Assembly: GCF_963974515.1 (NCBI RefSeq)
Contig: NZ_CAXBDD010000011.1
Coordinates: 9,228-73,227 of the forward strand
Reading direction: 5' to 3'
Length of the DNA stretch: 64,000 bases
Source: Sunxiuqinia sp963974515
GTDB taxonomy: Bacteria; Bacteroidota; Bacteroidia; Bacteroidales; Prolixibacteraceae
The position numbers and the translations under genes are program-made. Positions 25,045 to 34,616 of this stretch are shown here, in pieces; the first letter of the stretch is position 1; each line of letters begins with the position of its first letter. A model generated the notes under the pieces. It was given only the letters and a program-made list of their open reading frames with translations, did no database searches and was not told where the DNA came from.

Positions 25045-27300
25045 TCAAACCAGGTCGAAGCGATCGAGATTCATGACTTTGTTCCAGGCCGCCACAAAGT
25101 CGCGCACAAACTTTTCCTGAGAGTCGCTGGATCCATATACTTCAGCCAAAGCACGAAGCTCTGAATTCGACCCAAAAATGAGGTCAGCACGGGTACCCAT
25201 CCACTTTTTCTCGCCAGTTGCACGATCGCTGCCCTCAAAGAGCTCTTCTTCCTCCGACGTTGCTTTCCAGGTTGTTCTCAAATCAAGCAGGTTCATAAAA
25301 AAGTCGTTGGTGAGCGCCTCCGGACGTTGGGTGAACACGCCGTGTTGTGACTGATCGTAGTTGGTATTCAGCACCCGCATCCCGCCAAGGAGAACCGTCA
25401 TTTCGGGAGGCGTAAGGGTCAGCAATTGCGCCCGGTCAACCAATAACTCTTCAGCCGAGGCGCTTATATTGTCGCGCTTCTTCAGGTAATTGCGGAACCC
25501 GTCTGCATTCGGCTCCAATGGAGCAAACGCTTCAACATCGGTTTTTTCTTGCGAAGCATCGGTTCGTCCAGGAGTGAAAGGCACGGTGAGCTCAAAACCG
25601 GTATTCTCTGCTGCCTGCTCAACTCCCGCACAACCGCCAAGAACAATCAAATCGGCCAACGAAACCCGCTTACTGCCCGATTGAGCACCGTTAAACGCTT
25701 TTTGAACGGCCTCCAATTTCTCCAGCACCTGAGCCAGTTGAGCCGGATTGTTGACTTCCCAATTTTTCTGAGGAGCCAAACGAATCCGTGCACCATTCGC
25801 ACCACCACGCTTATCCGAGCCACGGAAGGTGGAAGCGGAAGCCCAAGCCGTCGTGACCAATTGGGATACAGACAAGCCCGACTCGAGAATCTGATTTTTC
25901 AGGGAAGTGATATCCTGTTCATCAATCATGTCGTGATCAACAGCTGGCACCGGATCTTGCCAGATCAGCTCTTCCTGAGGAACCTCCGGCCCCAAATAAC
26001 GGGCAATCGGTCCCATATCGCGATGGGTTAATTTAAACCATGCACGGGCAAAGGCGTCGGCAAACTCATCCGGATGTTCATAAAAATGTCGTGATATTTT
26101 TTCGTAGGCCGGATCAACCCGTAAAGCCACGTCGGTAGTTAGCATAAATGGAGCATGACGTTTCTCCGGGTTGTGTGCATCGGGAATGCTGTTGGCACCA
26201 GCTTGTCCTCTGGGTTTCCACTGGTGTGCTCCGGCGGGACTCTTGGTCAGCTCCCACTCGTAATCAAAAAGGTTTTCAAAGAAGTTGTTGCTCCACTTCG
26301 TTGGCGTTTTTGTCCAGGCGCCCTCCAAACCGCTGGTAATGGTATGTTCTCCATGCCCAGTGCCGAACGTATTTTTCCATCCAAGGCCTTGTTCTTCCAT
26401 GCTTGCACCAGCAGGCTCCGGCCCTACATATTTGAGCGGATCAGCCGCACCGTGTGTTTTACCAAAAGTGTGTCCTCCGGCAATCAGCGCAACGGTTTCA
26501 TAATCATTCATCGCCATACGGCCGAAAGTCTCGCGAATGTCTTTTGCTGCAGCCAGCGGATCAGGATTGCCATTCGGGCCTTCCGGGTTCACGTAAATCA
26601 GTCCCATATGAGTGGCGCCAAGCGGGTTTTCAAGCTGATCGCCGGCTAGTCGTTCCTTGTTTCCCAACCATTCGCCCTCAGACCCCCAATAGATATCCTC
26701 TTCGGGTTCCCAAATATCTTCGCGTCCACCCCCAAAACCAAATGTCTTTAACCCCATCGACTCCAACGCGCAATTCCCGGCCAGGATCATGAGATCCGCC
26801 CAGGAAATCTGCTTGCCATATTTCTGCTTGACCGGCCAGAGCAATAGGCGCGCCTTGTCCAGATTGGCATTGTCGGGCCAACTGTTGAGCGGCGCAAAAC
26901 GCTGCGAGCCGGATCCCCCACCTCCCCGACCATCGGCAATACGGTAGGTTCCTGCGCTGTGCCATGCCATTCGAATAAAGAATGGCCCGTAGTGCCCATA
27001 ATCGGCCGGCCACCAGTCCTGAGAATCGGTCATCAGATCGAAAAGATCTTTCTTGACAGCAGCCAGATCGAGTTTCTTAAACTCTCTGGCATAATTGAAA
27101 TCCTCGCCCATTGGGTTGGACATAGAGGAGTGCTGACGAAGGATGCTCAAATTCAACTGATTTGGCCACCAATCGCGGTTTGATCTGCCACTGCCAGCCG
27201 TCTTTTTCACTGCTCCTCCCATAAATGGGCATCTGCTTGATTCATTAACATCCCAAACCTTGCCATCTCCCGGAGTACTTGAATGTGTGTCGTTTTTCAT
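25045..27300 (-). CDS. katG: Catalase-peroxidase KatG
   Basis: 751 residues, the normal length with both peroxidase-fold halves. Distal haem residues are Arg110, Trp113 and His114 in IRMAWHSAGTYR; the proximal haem ligand is His277 in GGHTFGKTHGA. Trp113, Tyr236 (GLIYVNPEGPNG) and Met262 (GRMAMND) form the expected Met-Tyr-Trp crosslink needed for catalase activity. The enzyme removes hydrogen peroxide in the cytosol. It is monocistronic with long empty flanks and has no adjacent OxyR or PerR gene, so control would be in trans. No promoter could be placed with confidence. Confidence 0.97.
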   Translation of the reverse strand: MKNDTHSSTPGDGKVWDVNESSRCPFMGGAVKKTAGSGRSNRDWWPNQLNLSILRQHSSMSNPMGEDFNYAREFKKLDLAAVKKDLFDLMTDSQDWWPADYGHYGPFFIRMAWHSAGTYRIADGRGGGGSGSQRFAPLNSWPDNANLDKARLLLWPVKQKYGKQISWADLMILAGNCALESMGLKTFGFGGGREDIWEPEEDIYWGSEGEWLGNKERLAGDQLENPLGATHMGLIYVNPEGPNGNPDPLAAAKDIRETFGRMAMNDYETVALIAGGHTFGKTHGAADPLKYVGPEPAGASMEEQGLGWKNTFGTGHGEHTITSGLEGAWTKTPTKWSNNFFENLFDYEWELTKSPAGAHQWKPRGQAGANSIPDAHNPEKRHAPFMLTTDVALRVDPAYEKISRHFYEHPDEFADAFARAWFKLTHRDMGPIARYLGPEVPQEELIWQDPVPAVDHDMIDEQDITSLKNQILESGLSVSQLVTTAWASASTFRGSDKRGGANGARIRLAPQKNWEVNNPAQLAQVLEKLEAVQKAFNGAQSGSKRVSLADLIVLGGCAGVEQAAENTGFELTVPFTPGRTDASQEKTDVEAFAPLEPNADGFRNYLKKRDNISASAEELLVDRAQLLTLTPPEMTVLLGGMRVLNTNYDQSQHGVFTQRPEALTNDFFMNLLDLRTTWKATSEEEELFEGSDRATGEKKWMGTRADLIFGSNSELRALAEVYGSSDSQEKFVRDFVAAWNKVMNLDRFDLV

Positions 27301-27701
27301 TTTGGATTAATTTTTCTTGTTATGAGTTACAATTTACGAAAATCCCTGCTGCAATTTTTATTCGAAGTTTCTATCTTGACATAGAGAAAACCTATGACTC
27401 AAAATTCAGTTCCGACTAGGATCATTGGCTTATTCCTGCCTCTCGGTGACAGACACCGGAGACTCAGCCAGTCGAGAAATCGGTTAAGTCTCAAACTTCA
27501 AAAACATGGAAATCAAGGAATTGTTTAATCAACTGGCCTGTCGGACAACAGCAAACCTGATGGGATAGTTTTAGCGAAGGTCTCCAAAAAGGGAGTTGCC
27601 AACTGTAGTCAAATCACGGTTGCCACTTGACATCCAATGAAACCTTCGAAGAAAATGTGTGGCAAGCAAGCTGATCGCAGTCCACAGCGCGCACCAACAA
27701 A
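27301..27701. other. Intergenic region upstream of katG
   Basis: About 400 bases between katG and the lpdA terminator, both minus strand. It should contain the katG promoter. I see only a short inverted repeat CGGTG/CACCG near 27441-27455 and no gene-like frame. Confidence 0.4.
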
Positions 27702-27738
27702 GAAAGCCGCTCCGGGAATATCTCCCAAAACGGCTTTC
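27702..27738 (-). terminator. Terminator after lpdA
   Basis: The 8-bp arms GAAAGCCG and CGGCTTTC enclose an inner GGGA/TCCC pairing. On the minus strand the hairpin lies 27 bases after the lpdA stop and is followed by TTTG. Confidence 0.7.
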
Positions 27739-27765
27739 GTCATATCAACCTTAAACTCTATTTTA

Positions 27766-29157
27766 TCATAGATGGATTACTTCATCGTAGGCCGCTGCTG
27801 CAGCTTCCATAATCGCTTCACTCATGGTTGGGTGAGGGTGAATGGATTTGATCAGTTCGTGCCCGGTAATTTCCAACTTTTTAGCTACCACCAGTTCGGC
27901 AATCATCTCGGTCACGTTTCCTCCAATCATGTGGGCTCCGAGCAGCTCTCCGTATTTGGCATCGAAAATCAGCTTCACAAAACCATCTTTCTGCCCGGCA
28001 GCACTTGCTTTACCACTAGCTGAATACGGGAACTTTCCGACTTTAATATCGTAACCGGCTTCCTTGGCTTTCTTCTCTGTCAGACCTACCGACGATACTT
28101 CGGGGCTGGTATAGGTACACCCCGGAATGTTGCCGTAGTCAACCGGATCAGGATTTTTGCCGGCAATCTTCTCCACACAAGTAATTCCTTCGGCAGACGC
28201 CACGTGTGCCAATGCCGGACCATGAACGATATCTCCAATGGCGTAAACTCCTTCCACATTAGTCCGGTAAAAATCATCGACCTTAATTTTACCGTTTTCC
28301 AGTTCCACGCCCAGCTCTTCCAACCCAATATTTTCAATATTGGGCGCAATCCCAACAGCCGACAAAACGATTTCTGCTTCGATGGTTTCTTCACCTTTTT
28401 TGGTTTTCACCACCACCTTGCATAACTTGCCTTTCGTATCAACCGACTCAACCGACGCGTTGGTCATTACTTTCATTTTATCTTTTTTGAAGGAGCGCTC
28501 CAGGGTTTTGGCTACTTCCTCGTCTTCGTTGGGAACCAACGTTGGCATATATTCCACCAAAGTCACTTCTGTACCGATGGCATGATAGAAGTTGGCAAAC
28601 TCACTGCCAATAGCACCCGATCCAACCACCACCATCGACTTGGGTTGCTTGTCGAGAGTCATGGCTTCACGGTATCCAATAATTTTCTTTCCATCCTGCT
28701 CCAGGTTCGGTAATTGACGCGAACGCGCTCCGGTGGCTATAATAATATGCTTGGCAGTAACCGTTGTTTTCTTGCCTTTTTCATCTTCAACCTCAACCGT
28801 TCCTTTGGATTTCAATCGCCCATAACCGTTGATAACTTCAATCTTATTCTTTTTAAAAAGAAACTGAACCCCCTTGCTCATTCCTCCTGCCACTTCGCGA
28901 CTACGTTTAACCATGGCCTGGAAGTCGGCCTTTACTTCACCCGAAATACTGACGCCATAATCGGCAGCATGCTTGGCGTAGTCAAAAGCCTGCATGCTCT
29001 TCAGCAATGACTTAGTTGGGATACATCCCCAGTTGAGACACACGCCACCAATATTTTCTTTTTCAACAACTCCTACCTTAAAACCTAATTGGGAAGCCCG
29101 GATTGCAGCGACATAACCGCCAGGACCACTTCCTATAACTAATACATCGTAACTCAT
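27766..29157 (-). CDS. lpdA: Dihydrolipoyl dehydrogenase (E3)
   Basis: 463 residues. The FAD-binding GSGPGGYVAAIRA is at the N-terminus. The redox disulfide Cys40/Cys45 lies in GGVCLNWGCIPTKS, the NAD-binding VVGSGAIGSEFANF in the middle, and the active-site HPHPTMSEAIMEAA near the C-terminus (His-Glu pair). It reoxidises dihydrolipoamide of 2-oxoacid dehydrogenases or the glycine cleavage system using NAD. No E1 or E2 gene is nearby, so it is the stand-alone E3 common in Bacteroidota. Full length and normal. Confidence 0.96.
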   Translation of the reverse strand: MSYDVLVIGSGPGGYVAAIRASQLGFKVGVVEKENIGGVCLNWGCIPTKSLLKSMQAFDYAKHAADYGVSISGEVKADFQAMVKRSREVAGGMSKGVQFLFKKNKIEVINGYGRLKSKGTVEVEDEKGKKTTVTAKHIIIATGARSRQLPNLEQDGKKIIGYREAMTLDKQPKSMVVVGSGAIGSEFANFYHAIGTEVTLVEYMPTLVPNEDEEVAKTLERSFKKDKMKVMTNASVESVDTKGKLCKVVVKTKKGEETIEAEIVLSAVGIAPNIENIGLEELGVELENGKIKVDDFYRTNVEGVYAIGDIVHGPALAHVASAEGITCVEKIAGKNPDPVDYGNIPGCTYTSPEVSSVGLTEKKAKEAGYDIKVGKFPYSASGKASAAGQKDGFVKLIFDAKYGELLGAHMIGGNVTEMIAELVVAKKLEITGHELIKSIHPHPTMSEAIMEAAAAAYDEVIHL

Positions 29158-29540
29158 AATGATTGATTAACTGAATTTGATTGATCGCTTTAAAAAACAG
29201 TTTAAGTTGCAAAAAGTTTTCCAAAGTAGCGAATACCAGCCAGCACATTTACAAGCCGAGGCCCAAAGACAAAGCCGGCCCCAAAGGGAACCGGCTTTGT
29301 CTTTATGATTGTCCGCTTGCGTACGTATTTGTTCTGTCGCGGCTGTCAATTATTATCATTCATCGTCATTTTATTGTCACTAATCGTATCAAAACAACTT
29401 AATGACCACCCAACGACAATTGAATGACTTTTTAATGTTAATGACATTTGGAAATCTTACGGATATTCATTTTTTCTTTTTTTGGCCTGCAGCTCGTCAT
29501 TCAATGGAGCGATGAAGGACACATCGTATCGATTGCCTTG
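29158..29540. other. Intergenic region between lpdA and the TlpA-like gene
   Basis: About 380 bases with no gene. It holds a strong perfect hairpin at 29265-29304 (listed separately) and an AT-rich stretch at 29340-29480, which could carry the lpdA promoter on the minus strand. Confidence 0.45.
29265..29304 (-). terminator. Perfect 14-bp hairpin upstream of lpdA
   Basis: The arms AAAGACAAAGCCGG and CCGGCTTTGTCTTT are separated by 12 bases. Each strand ends its stem in CTTT, so it could act in both directions. It lies 236 bases after the TlpA-like gene stop and 108 before the lpdA start, fitting a late terminator or a leader hairpin of lpdA. Confidence 0.6.
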
Positions 29541-30638
29541 TTAATTCAATAGCTCAGCTAATTTATCATGCAATTCCTGTCCGCGCAGGTTTTTAGCAAT
29601 GATGACTCCTTGCGGGTCGAGCAGCACAGAATGAGGGATGGAATTCACCCCATACATTTGGGCCACTTCGTTTTGCCAGTACTTCAAATCAGATACCTGA
29701 GTCCATGCCAACTGATCGTCTTCAATCGCCTTCAGCCAGGCCGCTTTATCGCGATCAAGTGAAATACCAAGGATGTCGAAGCCTTTATCTTTAAAACTAT
29801 TGTAAGCGCTGACAATATTTGGATTTTCCTGACGGCAGGGGCCACACCAGGCCGCCCAGAAGTCGAGCAACAGATATTTCCCCTGAAATGAAGCCAGGCT
29901 AACGGGGTTGCCTTCTGGGTCATTCATAGTAAATTCAGGAGCCTTGGTGCCAATGGCAGTCCTTCCTTTTTGCTCTACAAACTCTTTTAACTGCCGGGTG
30001 TACACCGATGAGTCGAGCTCCGCCGGAAACAAATCAACCAGCTCTTTCAATTCTGAGTACTCCAATTGCTGGGCCAGCTGCGTGAGTGTAATAAATGGAG
30101 CAACAATGGAATTGCTGTGTTCTTTCACAAAGTTTTTAGCGTAAACCTGCATGTTTTGGTTGGTCGCTTCCGCATCAATGCGAATCCGATCCATTTCATC
30201 CTGGTTCCCGGAAGCTGCTGCCGCTGAGTACTGTTGCTGATATTCGTTAACCTTCTCATTCATCAGCTGCACTTCGTCCAGATACTCATTAAACGTATCG
30301 GTCAAAGGCGAACCTGTCACTTTGGTGCTACGCAAGCTGTCCTTGTTCGCCAGTACCTCTATTTTGGTGTTTTCAAGGAAGAACTGGGCAAAATACTCGC
30401 GGTCGCCCAGGCGCAAGTAATGCAGTTCAGGAACCGTGATGCTTCCTTCAAATTTGAACTTCCCTTCGACCAAGTCGGTTGTGTCGGTAGTCACTGCCTG
30501 GCCATTTTCGGCTTTCACCAAATAGACAATGGCCGAATCAAGCCCGGCAACCGTGCCGCTAACCTGATACTTTGCTGAATTGCTTTGGCAGCCAGCAATG
30601 AAAAGCAACACAAGAACAAATAAACCTAAATTTCTCAT
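29541..30638 (-). CDS. TlpA/ResA-like thiol-disulfide lipoprotein with DUF4369 domain
   Basis: 365 residues. The N-terminus MRNLGLFVLVLLFIAGC is a lipoprotein signal with the lipidated Cys17. Residues about 25-115 are a DUF4369 beta domain (VSGTVAGLDSAIVYL). A helical middle follows, then from about 225 a thioredoxin fold of the AhpC/TSA-Redoxin type with the active site WAAWCGPCRQ (Cys265, Cys268) and a cis-Pro region NSIPHSVLLDPQG. It probably reduces or isomerises thiols in the periplasm. Its ATG overlaps the meaB stop (ATGA), so it is translated with meaB, although no functional link between the two is known. Confidence 0.92.
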   Translation of the reverse strand: MRNLGLFVLVLLFIAGCQSNSAKYQVSGTVAGLDSAIVYLVKAENGQAVTTDTTDLVEGKFKFEGSITVPELHYLRLGDREYFAQFFLENTKIEVLANKDSLRSTKVTGSPLTDTFNEYLDEVQLMNEKVNEYQQQYSAAAASGNQDEMDRIRIDAEATNQNMQVYAKNFVKEHSNSIVAPFITLTQLAQQLEYSELKELVDLFPAELDSSVYTRQLKEFVEQKGRTAIGTKAPEFTMNDPEGNPVSLASFQGKYLLLDFWAAWCGPCRQENPNIVSAYNSFKDKGFDILGISLDRDKAAWLKAIEDDQLAWTQVSDLKYWQNEVAQMYGVNSIPHSVLLDPQGVIIAKNLRGQELHDKLAELLN

Positions 30639-31765
30639 TTGTTAGTTTTTTTTGATTGATAATAGTTTTCCAATAATTCGCGAGCAGCGACAAATGAACT
30701 CATCTCCTGCTCAAGTACCTTCTGTTCAAAGGCTGCCGTTATATCTTTTAAGTCGTTATTCTGGTAAAAATCAGACTTTAAGCGGTCGTTAATTGTTTCA
30801 TACATCCAGTACCTCGATTGCTCATTTCGTCGGTGCTGAAAATAACCATTTTTTTTCACTAATTCGACGTACTCCTCAATGGTGCCCCAAATTTTGTCGA
30901 TGCCAATATGATGAAAGGCGGAACAAGTCAGCACTTTAGGCGTCCATCCCGAATCGGTTGGTGGAAACAGGTGCAAAGCATTGAGGTACTGCACACGGGC
31001 CATCTCCGCTTTTTCAATGTTATTGCCATCAGCTTTATTGATGGTGATGGCATCAGCCATTTCCATAATGCCGCGCTTGATGCCTTGCAGCTCATCGCCG
31101 GCACCAGCCAGCATGAGCAACAAAAAGAAATCGACCATCGAATGAACCATTGTTTCGCTTTGGCCCACACCAACAGTTTCAATAAAGATGGTATCAAAGC
31201 CTGCGGCTTCACAAAGCACAATGGTTTCGCGGGTCTTTCGGGCCACCCCCCCCAACGAGCCTGCTGAGGGCGAAGGTCGGATGTAGGCATTTGCGTCGGA
31301 GGATAATTCTTCCATGCGGGTTTTATCACCCAGAATACTTCCCCTGGAGCGCTCGCTGCTGGGATCGATCGCCAATACCGCCAGCTTTCCGCCGCGTCGG
31401 GTAATAAACTTACCCATCGATTCGATAAACGTACTTTTGCCTACTCCTGGCACGCCGGTAATGCCAATACGCAACGACTTTCCGCTGTAAGGCAGGCATC
31501 GGGTGATGATTTCACTGGCAATCTCCTGGTGTTCCTTTTTCGAACTTTCAACCAAGGTTACAGCCTGGCTAAGCGTACTAATATTGCCGGCTAAAACACC
31601 CTCCACATAGGCGTCGGCTGTCATCGTTTTCTTGCGCTTATGTTTCAGAAAACGCCGGATCGAATCCTCATTAAACGTCTCTGGCTTATCGATCCCCTTA
31701 TTGACATTCAGCCCTTTACATTGGCCATCATTTTCGATATGATGGTAATCGTGATCTGCTATCAT
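30635..31765 (-). CDS. meaB: Methylmalonyl-CoA mutase-associated GTPase MeaB/ArgK
   Basis: 376 residues from ATG 31765. The longer frame begins with TTG at 31825 inside the neighbouring terminator, and a -7 element at 31781-31788 lies between the two, so the ATG is preferred. The G domain has Walker A GVPGVGKST (residues 104-112), LAIDPSSERSRGSILGDKTRM, FIETVGVGQSE (switch/G3) and NKADG (G4). A C-terminal dimerisation helix region follows. MeaB protects and loads B12 into methylmalonyl-CoA mutase in the propionate/succinate pathway. The mutase subunits are not in the window, so partnership is from family knowledge. Confidence 0.95.
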   Translation of the reverse strand: MIADHDYHHIENDGQCKGLNVNKGIDKPETFNEDSIRRFLKHKRKKTMTADAYVEGVLAGNISTLSQAVTLVESSKKEHQEIASEIITRCLPYSGKSLRIGITGVPGVGKSTFIESMGKFITRRGGKLAVLAIDPSSERSRGSILGDKTRMEELSSDANAYIRPSPSAGSLGGVARKTRETIVLCEAAGFDTIFIETVGVGQSETMVHSMVDFFLLLMLAGAGDELQGIKRGIMEMADAITINKADGNNIEKAEMARVQYLNALHLFPPTDSGWTPKVLTCSAFHHIGIDKIWGTIEEYVELVKKNGYFQHRRNEQSRYWMYETINDRLKSDFYQNNDLKDITAAFEQKVLEQEMSSFVAARELLENYYQSKKTNK

Positions 31766-31780
31766 GTAAAAAAATTTATA

Positions 31781-31788
31781 CGAAGGTA
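31781..31788 (-). promoter_or_regulatory. -7 element for meaB
   Basis: Minus-strand TACCTTCG, one base from TAnnTTTG, 16 bases upstream of ATG 31765. It lies just after the terminator of the upstream gene, where a new promoter is expected. Confidence 0.45.
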
Positions 31789-31803
31789 AAACATACCTGA
31801 ACA

Positions 31804-31841
31804 ACAAAAAAATAAGCCGCTCCAAAAATATGAAGCGGCTT
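31804..31841 (-). terminator. Terminator after the DUF1573 gene
   Basis: On the minus strand AAGCCGCT and AGCGGCTT form an 8-bp stem around a 12-base loop, followed by a run of eight Ts broken by nothing but one A. It is 22 bases past the stop at 31863. Confidence 0.85.
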
Positions 31842-31862
31842 TCAATTCTTATCGTTTTGTTG

Positions 31863-32954
31863 TTATCCGGCGACGTTAATGTTCGTTGAGACCCTTAAAA
31901 TGGTCGTGGGGTTTTTAGGATCATTGGTAATTACGGTGATTGATTTGTTTTGGCGTCCGCGTTTTCCCTTGGAATCAAATTTGACTTTTAGCGGAACCAC
32001 TTCATTCTGAGAAATAATTTTTTTCTCCGGCGTTACCGCCGTACAGCCACACGATGTTTTCACATTGCGAATAATCAGGTCGCGTTTCCCTTCATTTTTA
32101 ATGGTGAAGGTATATTCTACCGCATCGCCTTGGTTGATATCACCAAAATCGTGGGCTTTTTCATTAAAAGAAACAACGGGTGCATTAGCCAGTTCTTCGG
32201 CTGACAGCGCAGAAAAATCTTCTTCAATCGTGGCCGATACTCCGATAGAATTACGGTAGTTTGACTCGCCATTGATATTCAAATAAATCCGGTGCATCAT
32301 AAAGCCGTAGGTATTCAACTGCTTGGCATCGTAGGTCACAACAATCTTTCCTTTGCCTTTGGTAGGAACCGTTTCAGGAACCGCTTTTGCTGTTAAGTGC
32401 GATGGAGGGGTTTTAAACTCAATTTTCACAGGCTGATCGGTATCGTTGACCACTTCCAGCTCCTCGGTTTTTACTTCGCTTTCATTAATCTTGACAAATG
32501 AAAGCTGGTTGGTTTTTGCGCGCAGCGGCCCAATTTCGCGGGGATACTGCTCGGCCAATGTTTTCTCACGCTGCTCAACGGCTCCTTTAATTCTTAAAAC
32601 CACCGTTGCGTTTTCAGCATTCGACGAAACAGTTACCGTTTTATTGAATGGGCCCGGCCGATTACGCGGGTCATAACTCACCTTTATAAACCCTTCACGT
32701 CCCGGAGCTACAGGCTCTTTCGTCCATTGCGGAGTAGTGCAACCGCAGGATGCCCGAACATTGTTCAGGATCAATGGGGATGCACCATTATTTACAAACT
32801 TGAAACTGTAAGTTTGCGGGCCAGCTTCTTCTTTAAAGGAACCAAAGTCATGCTCCAGTGTTTCAAAATCAATTTTAGCTTGTACCGTTTGTCCTATCCC
32901 AGCCGTAGCAAAGGAAAAGGAAAACAAGACTAAAAGAAAGAGAATATTTTTCAT
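31863..32954 (-). CDS. Secreted protein with two DUF1573 domains
   Basis: 363 residues from ATG 32954. The frame extends to a TTG at 33002, but a perfect -7 element lies at 32991-32998, so the ATG start is favoured and gives a proper signal peptide (MKNILFLLVLFSFSFATAG). Two DUF1573 Ig-like domains, one at about residues 27-125 and one at about 265-360, each carry the family S-C-G-C-T motif (Cys70/72, and near residue 300). A divergent beta domain lies between them. These periplasmic or surface proteins are widespread in Bacteroidota. No biochemical role is established; the CxC pairs suggest metal binding or redox sensitivity. Confidence 0.88.
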   Translation of the reverse strand: MKNILFLLVLFSFSFATAGIGQTVQAKIDFETLEHDFGSFKEEAGPQTYSFKFVNNGASPLILNNVRASCGCTTPQWTKEPVAPGREGFIKVSYDPRNRPGPFNKTVTVSSNAENATVVLRIKGAVEQREKTLAEQYPREIGPLRAKTNQLSFVKINESEVKTEELEVVNDTDQPVKIEFKTPPSHLTAKAVPETVPTKGKGKIVVTYDAKQLNTYGFMMHRIYLNINGESNYRNSIGVSATIEEDFSALSAEELANAPVVSFNEKAHDFGDINQGDAVEYTFTIKNEGKRDLIIRNVKTSCGCTAVTPEKKIISQNEVVPLKVKFDSKGKRGRQNKSITVITNDPKNPTTILRVSTNINVAG

Positions 32955-32990
32955 AACCGATAATTTAGAATAAGGTATTAAATTCACGAT

Positions 32991-32998
32991 CAAAGATA
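32991..32998 (-). promoter_or_regulatory. -7 element for the DUF1573 gene
   Basis: Minus-strand TATCTTTG, an exact TAnnTTTG match, 36 bases upstream of ATG 32954. Transcription would start near 32985, which excludes the TTG at 33002 as start codon. Confidence 0.55.
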
Positions 32999-33122
32999 AC
33001 AATCCCGAATGAATTTACGATACGGCAACAAATCTATAAAAGCTTCTATCTCATCGCTGTTAATACATCACTAACTTTTGTTAATGAACTGTTAATGGAT
33101 GGATCTTTTTCAAAAGAATACG

Positions 33123-33130
33123 TAGTTTCG
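33123..33130 (+). promoter_or_regulatory. Possible -7 element of the RprX-like gene
   Basis: TAGTTTCG, one base from TAnnTTTG, 28 bases before ATG 33159. No clear -33 TTTG is seen. Confidence 0.35.
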
Positions 33131-33158
33131 TGGTTGTCAATTGCGTAAGCGAAAAAGA

Positions 33159-34523
33159 ATGGGAAGAAACACGATAAGATATGTCATTATATTGGCTACA
33201 TTCTCGGTTTTGGGCATTATTCTGATTCAATTTTTCTTTCTTCGAAATACGGTTAATTTAAACGAAAGGAAGTTTCATGAATCAACTACCCAGGCCTTAA
33301 ATGTTGTGGCTCACAAGCTGGTTTCGTACAATCAAAAAGTAAAAGGAAAGGAACCGAAAGTGGATCTGCCCAATGCGGTAGATCAAATTTCGAACAACTA
33401 TTATGTGGTAAATGTAAACGAAGATATTCACCCGGGCTTACTCGAACATTTTTTAATTGAGGAGTTCAAAAACCACAACCTGAAAGTTGATTTTGAGTTC
33501 GCCATTTACGATTGCGAAAACGAAAAGATGGTATACGGAAAACACCTGATGGAGACGAATGACAGCCTCACCAGCACGCTCTTGGTGAGCAAGCAGTCGG
33601 ATGAATGCGATGCAGAGGATGCGCTGTTCGAACAACACTATAAAACACAGACTGCAAAAAAGGAATGCGGCCTGCCCACCTGTGAAAAGTACACCTATTA
33701 TTTTGGCGTATCTTTTCCAAACCGTTCCAAGTATTACAGCAGCCAGGTGCACGCATGGTATGTAGTCAATGGTTTTTTGCTGATTGTCATTTTGTTTTTC
33801 GGCTATACCTTGTTCGTCATCTTCAAGCAACGGCGGCTCAGCGAAATCCAGAAAAATTTTATCAACAACCTCACGCACGAGTTTCGGACTCCAATCGCCT
33901 CAATCGATCTCTCGTCCAAGGTGATTGCCGACCCGCGTATTTTAGATCATCCCAACCGGCTGCGGGAATACTCCAACATTATTAGCGAACAAACCCAGCG
34001 CCTATCAGCCCAGGTAGATAAGGTTCTGCTGATGGCCAGCATCGAAAAACAACGGCTAAAGCTCGACCTGACCATGATTGAGTTAAACCTGTTTGTGCGA
34101 AAGAGCATTGCCGATTTTAAAACCAGTCAGAACGGGCACCAATACGCGATTAACTTTACCAGCGAGGTAGAAGAATGGCGAATCCAGGCCGACGCACTGC
34201 ATTTCTCCAATGTCATTTTCAATATTCTAGATAATGCCATAAAATATTGCGACGAAGCACCACAAATTGATGTTGAATTGAGTGAGACCAAAAAGCACAT
34301 TCAACTCAAATTTGCTGATAATGGCATTGGCATTCCCAAGGAATACCGCAAGAAAATATTTGGTCGCTTTTACCGGATTCCAACCGGCGATATTCACAAT
34401 GTAAAGGGATTTGGCTTGGGGCTCGATTACGTCAGGAAGATTGTTGAAAGGCATCATTGGGAAATTGAAGTTTCTGATAATTCGCCAAAAGGAAGTATAT
34501 TTACGATTACAATCCCAAAATAA
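33159..34523 (+). CDS. RprX-like membrane sensor histidine kinase
   Basis: 454 residues from ATG 33159; the open frame starts earlier at a TTG, 33141. There are two membrane segments (about 7-28 and 202-224) flanking a periplasmic domain with several Cys residues (DCENE, SDECDAED, KKECGLPTCEKY). The cytosolic part has a HisKA domain with FINNLTHEFRTPIASID (His240) and a HATPase domain (NILDNAIKYC, DNGIGIP, GFGLGLDYVRKIV). The order and the OmpR-type regulator following 93 bases downstream match the RprX/RprY system of Bacteroides. The signal sensed is unknown; the clustered cysteines may form disulfides. Confidence 0.9.
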   Translation: MGRNTIRYVIILATFSVLGIILIQFFFLRNTVNLNERKFHESTTQALNVVAHKLVSYNQKVKGKEPKVDLPNAVDQISNNYYVVNVNEDIHPGLLEHFLIEEFKNHNLKVDFEFAIYDCENEKMVYGKHLMETNDSLTSTLLVSKQSDECDAEDALFEQHYKTQTAKKECGLPTCEKYTYYFGVSFPNRSKYYSSQVHAWYVVNGFLLIVILFFGYTLFVIFKQRRLSEIQKNFINNLTHEFRTPIASIDLSSKVIADPRILDHPNRLREYSNIISEQTQRLSAQVDKVLLMASIEKQRLKLDLTMIELNLFVRKSIADFKTSQNGHQYAINFTSEVEEWRIQADALHFSNVIFNILDNAIKYCDEAPQIDVELSETKKHIQLKFADNGIGIPKEYRKKIFGRFYRIPTGDIHNVKGFGLGLDYVRKIVERHHWEIEVSDNSPKGSIFTITIPK

Positions 34524-34616
34524 GGTCACGGACCTATTTATTATTTTCCGTGTTGTCTCTACCATGAATTGTTAAAGACTCGAAACACGACAATAAATAA
34601 CTCACAGCAGTTAACT

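Noticed and set aside
24848..25120. 90-codon plus-strand frame at the katG 3' end
   Set aside because: It overlaps the katG coding end on the other strand, contains the hairpin at 24971-24998, and shows no recognisable domain.
25549..26649. Long plus-strand frames opposite katG
   Set aside because: katG is intact on the minus strand with all catalytic residues; the antisense frames are by-products of its GC-rich third positions.
31766..31825. Longer MeaB start at TTG 31825
   Set aside because: It would begin inside the upstream gene's terminator and upstream of the -7 element at 31781-31788.
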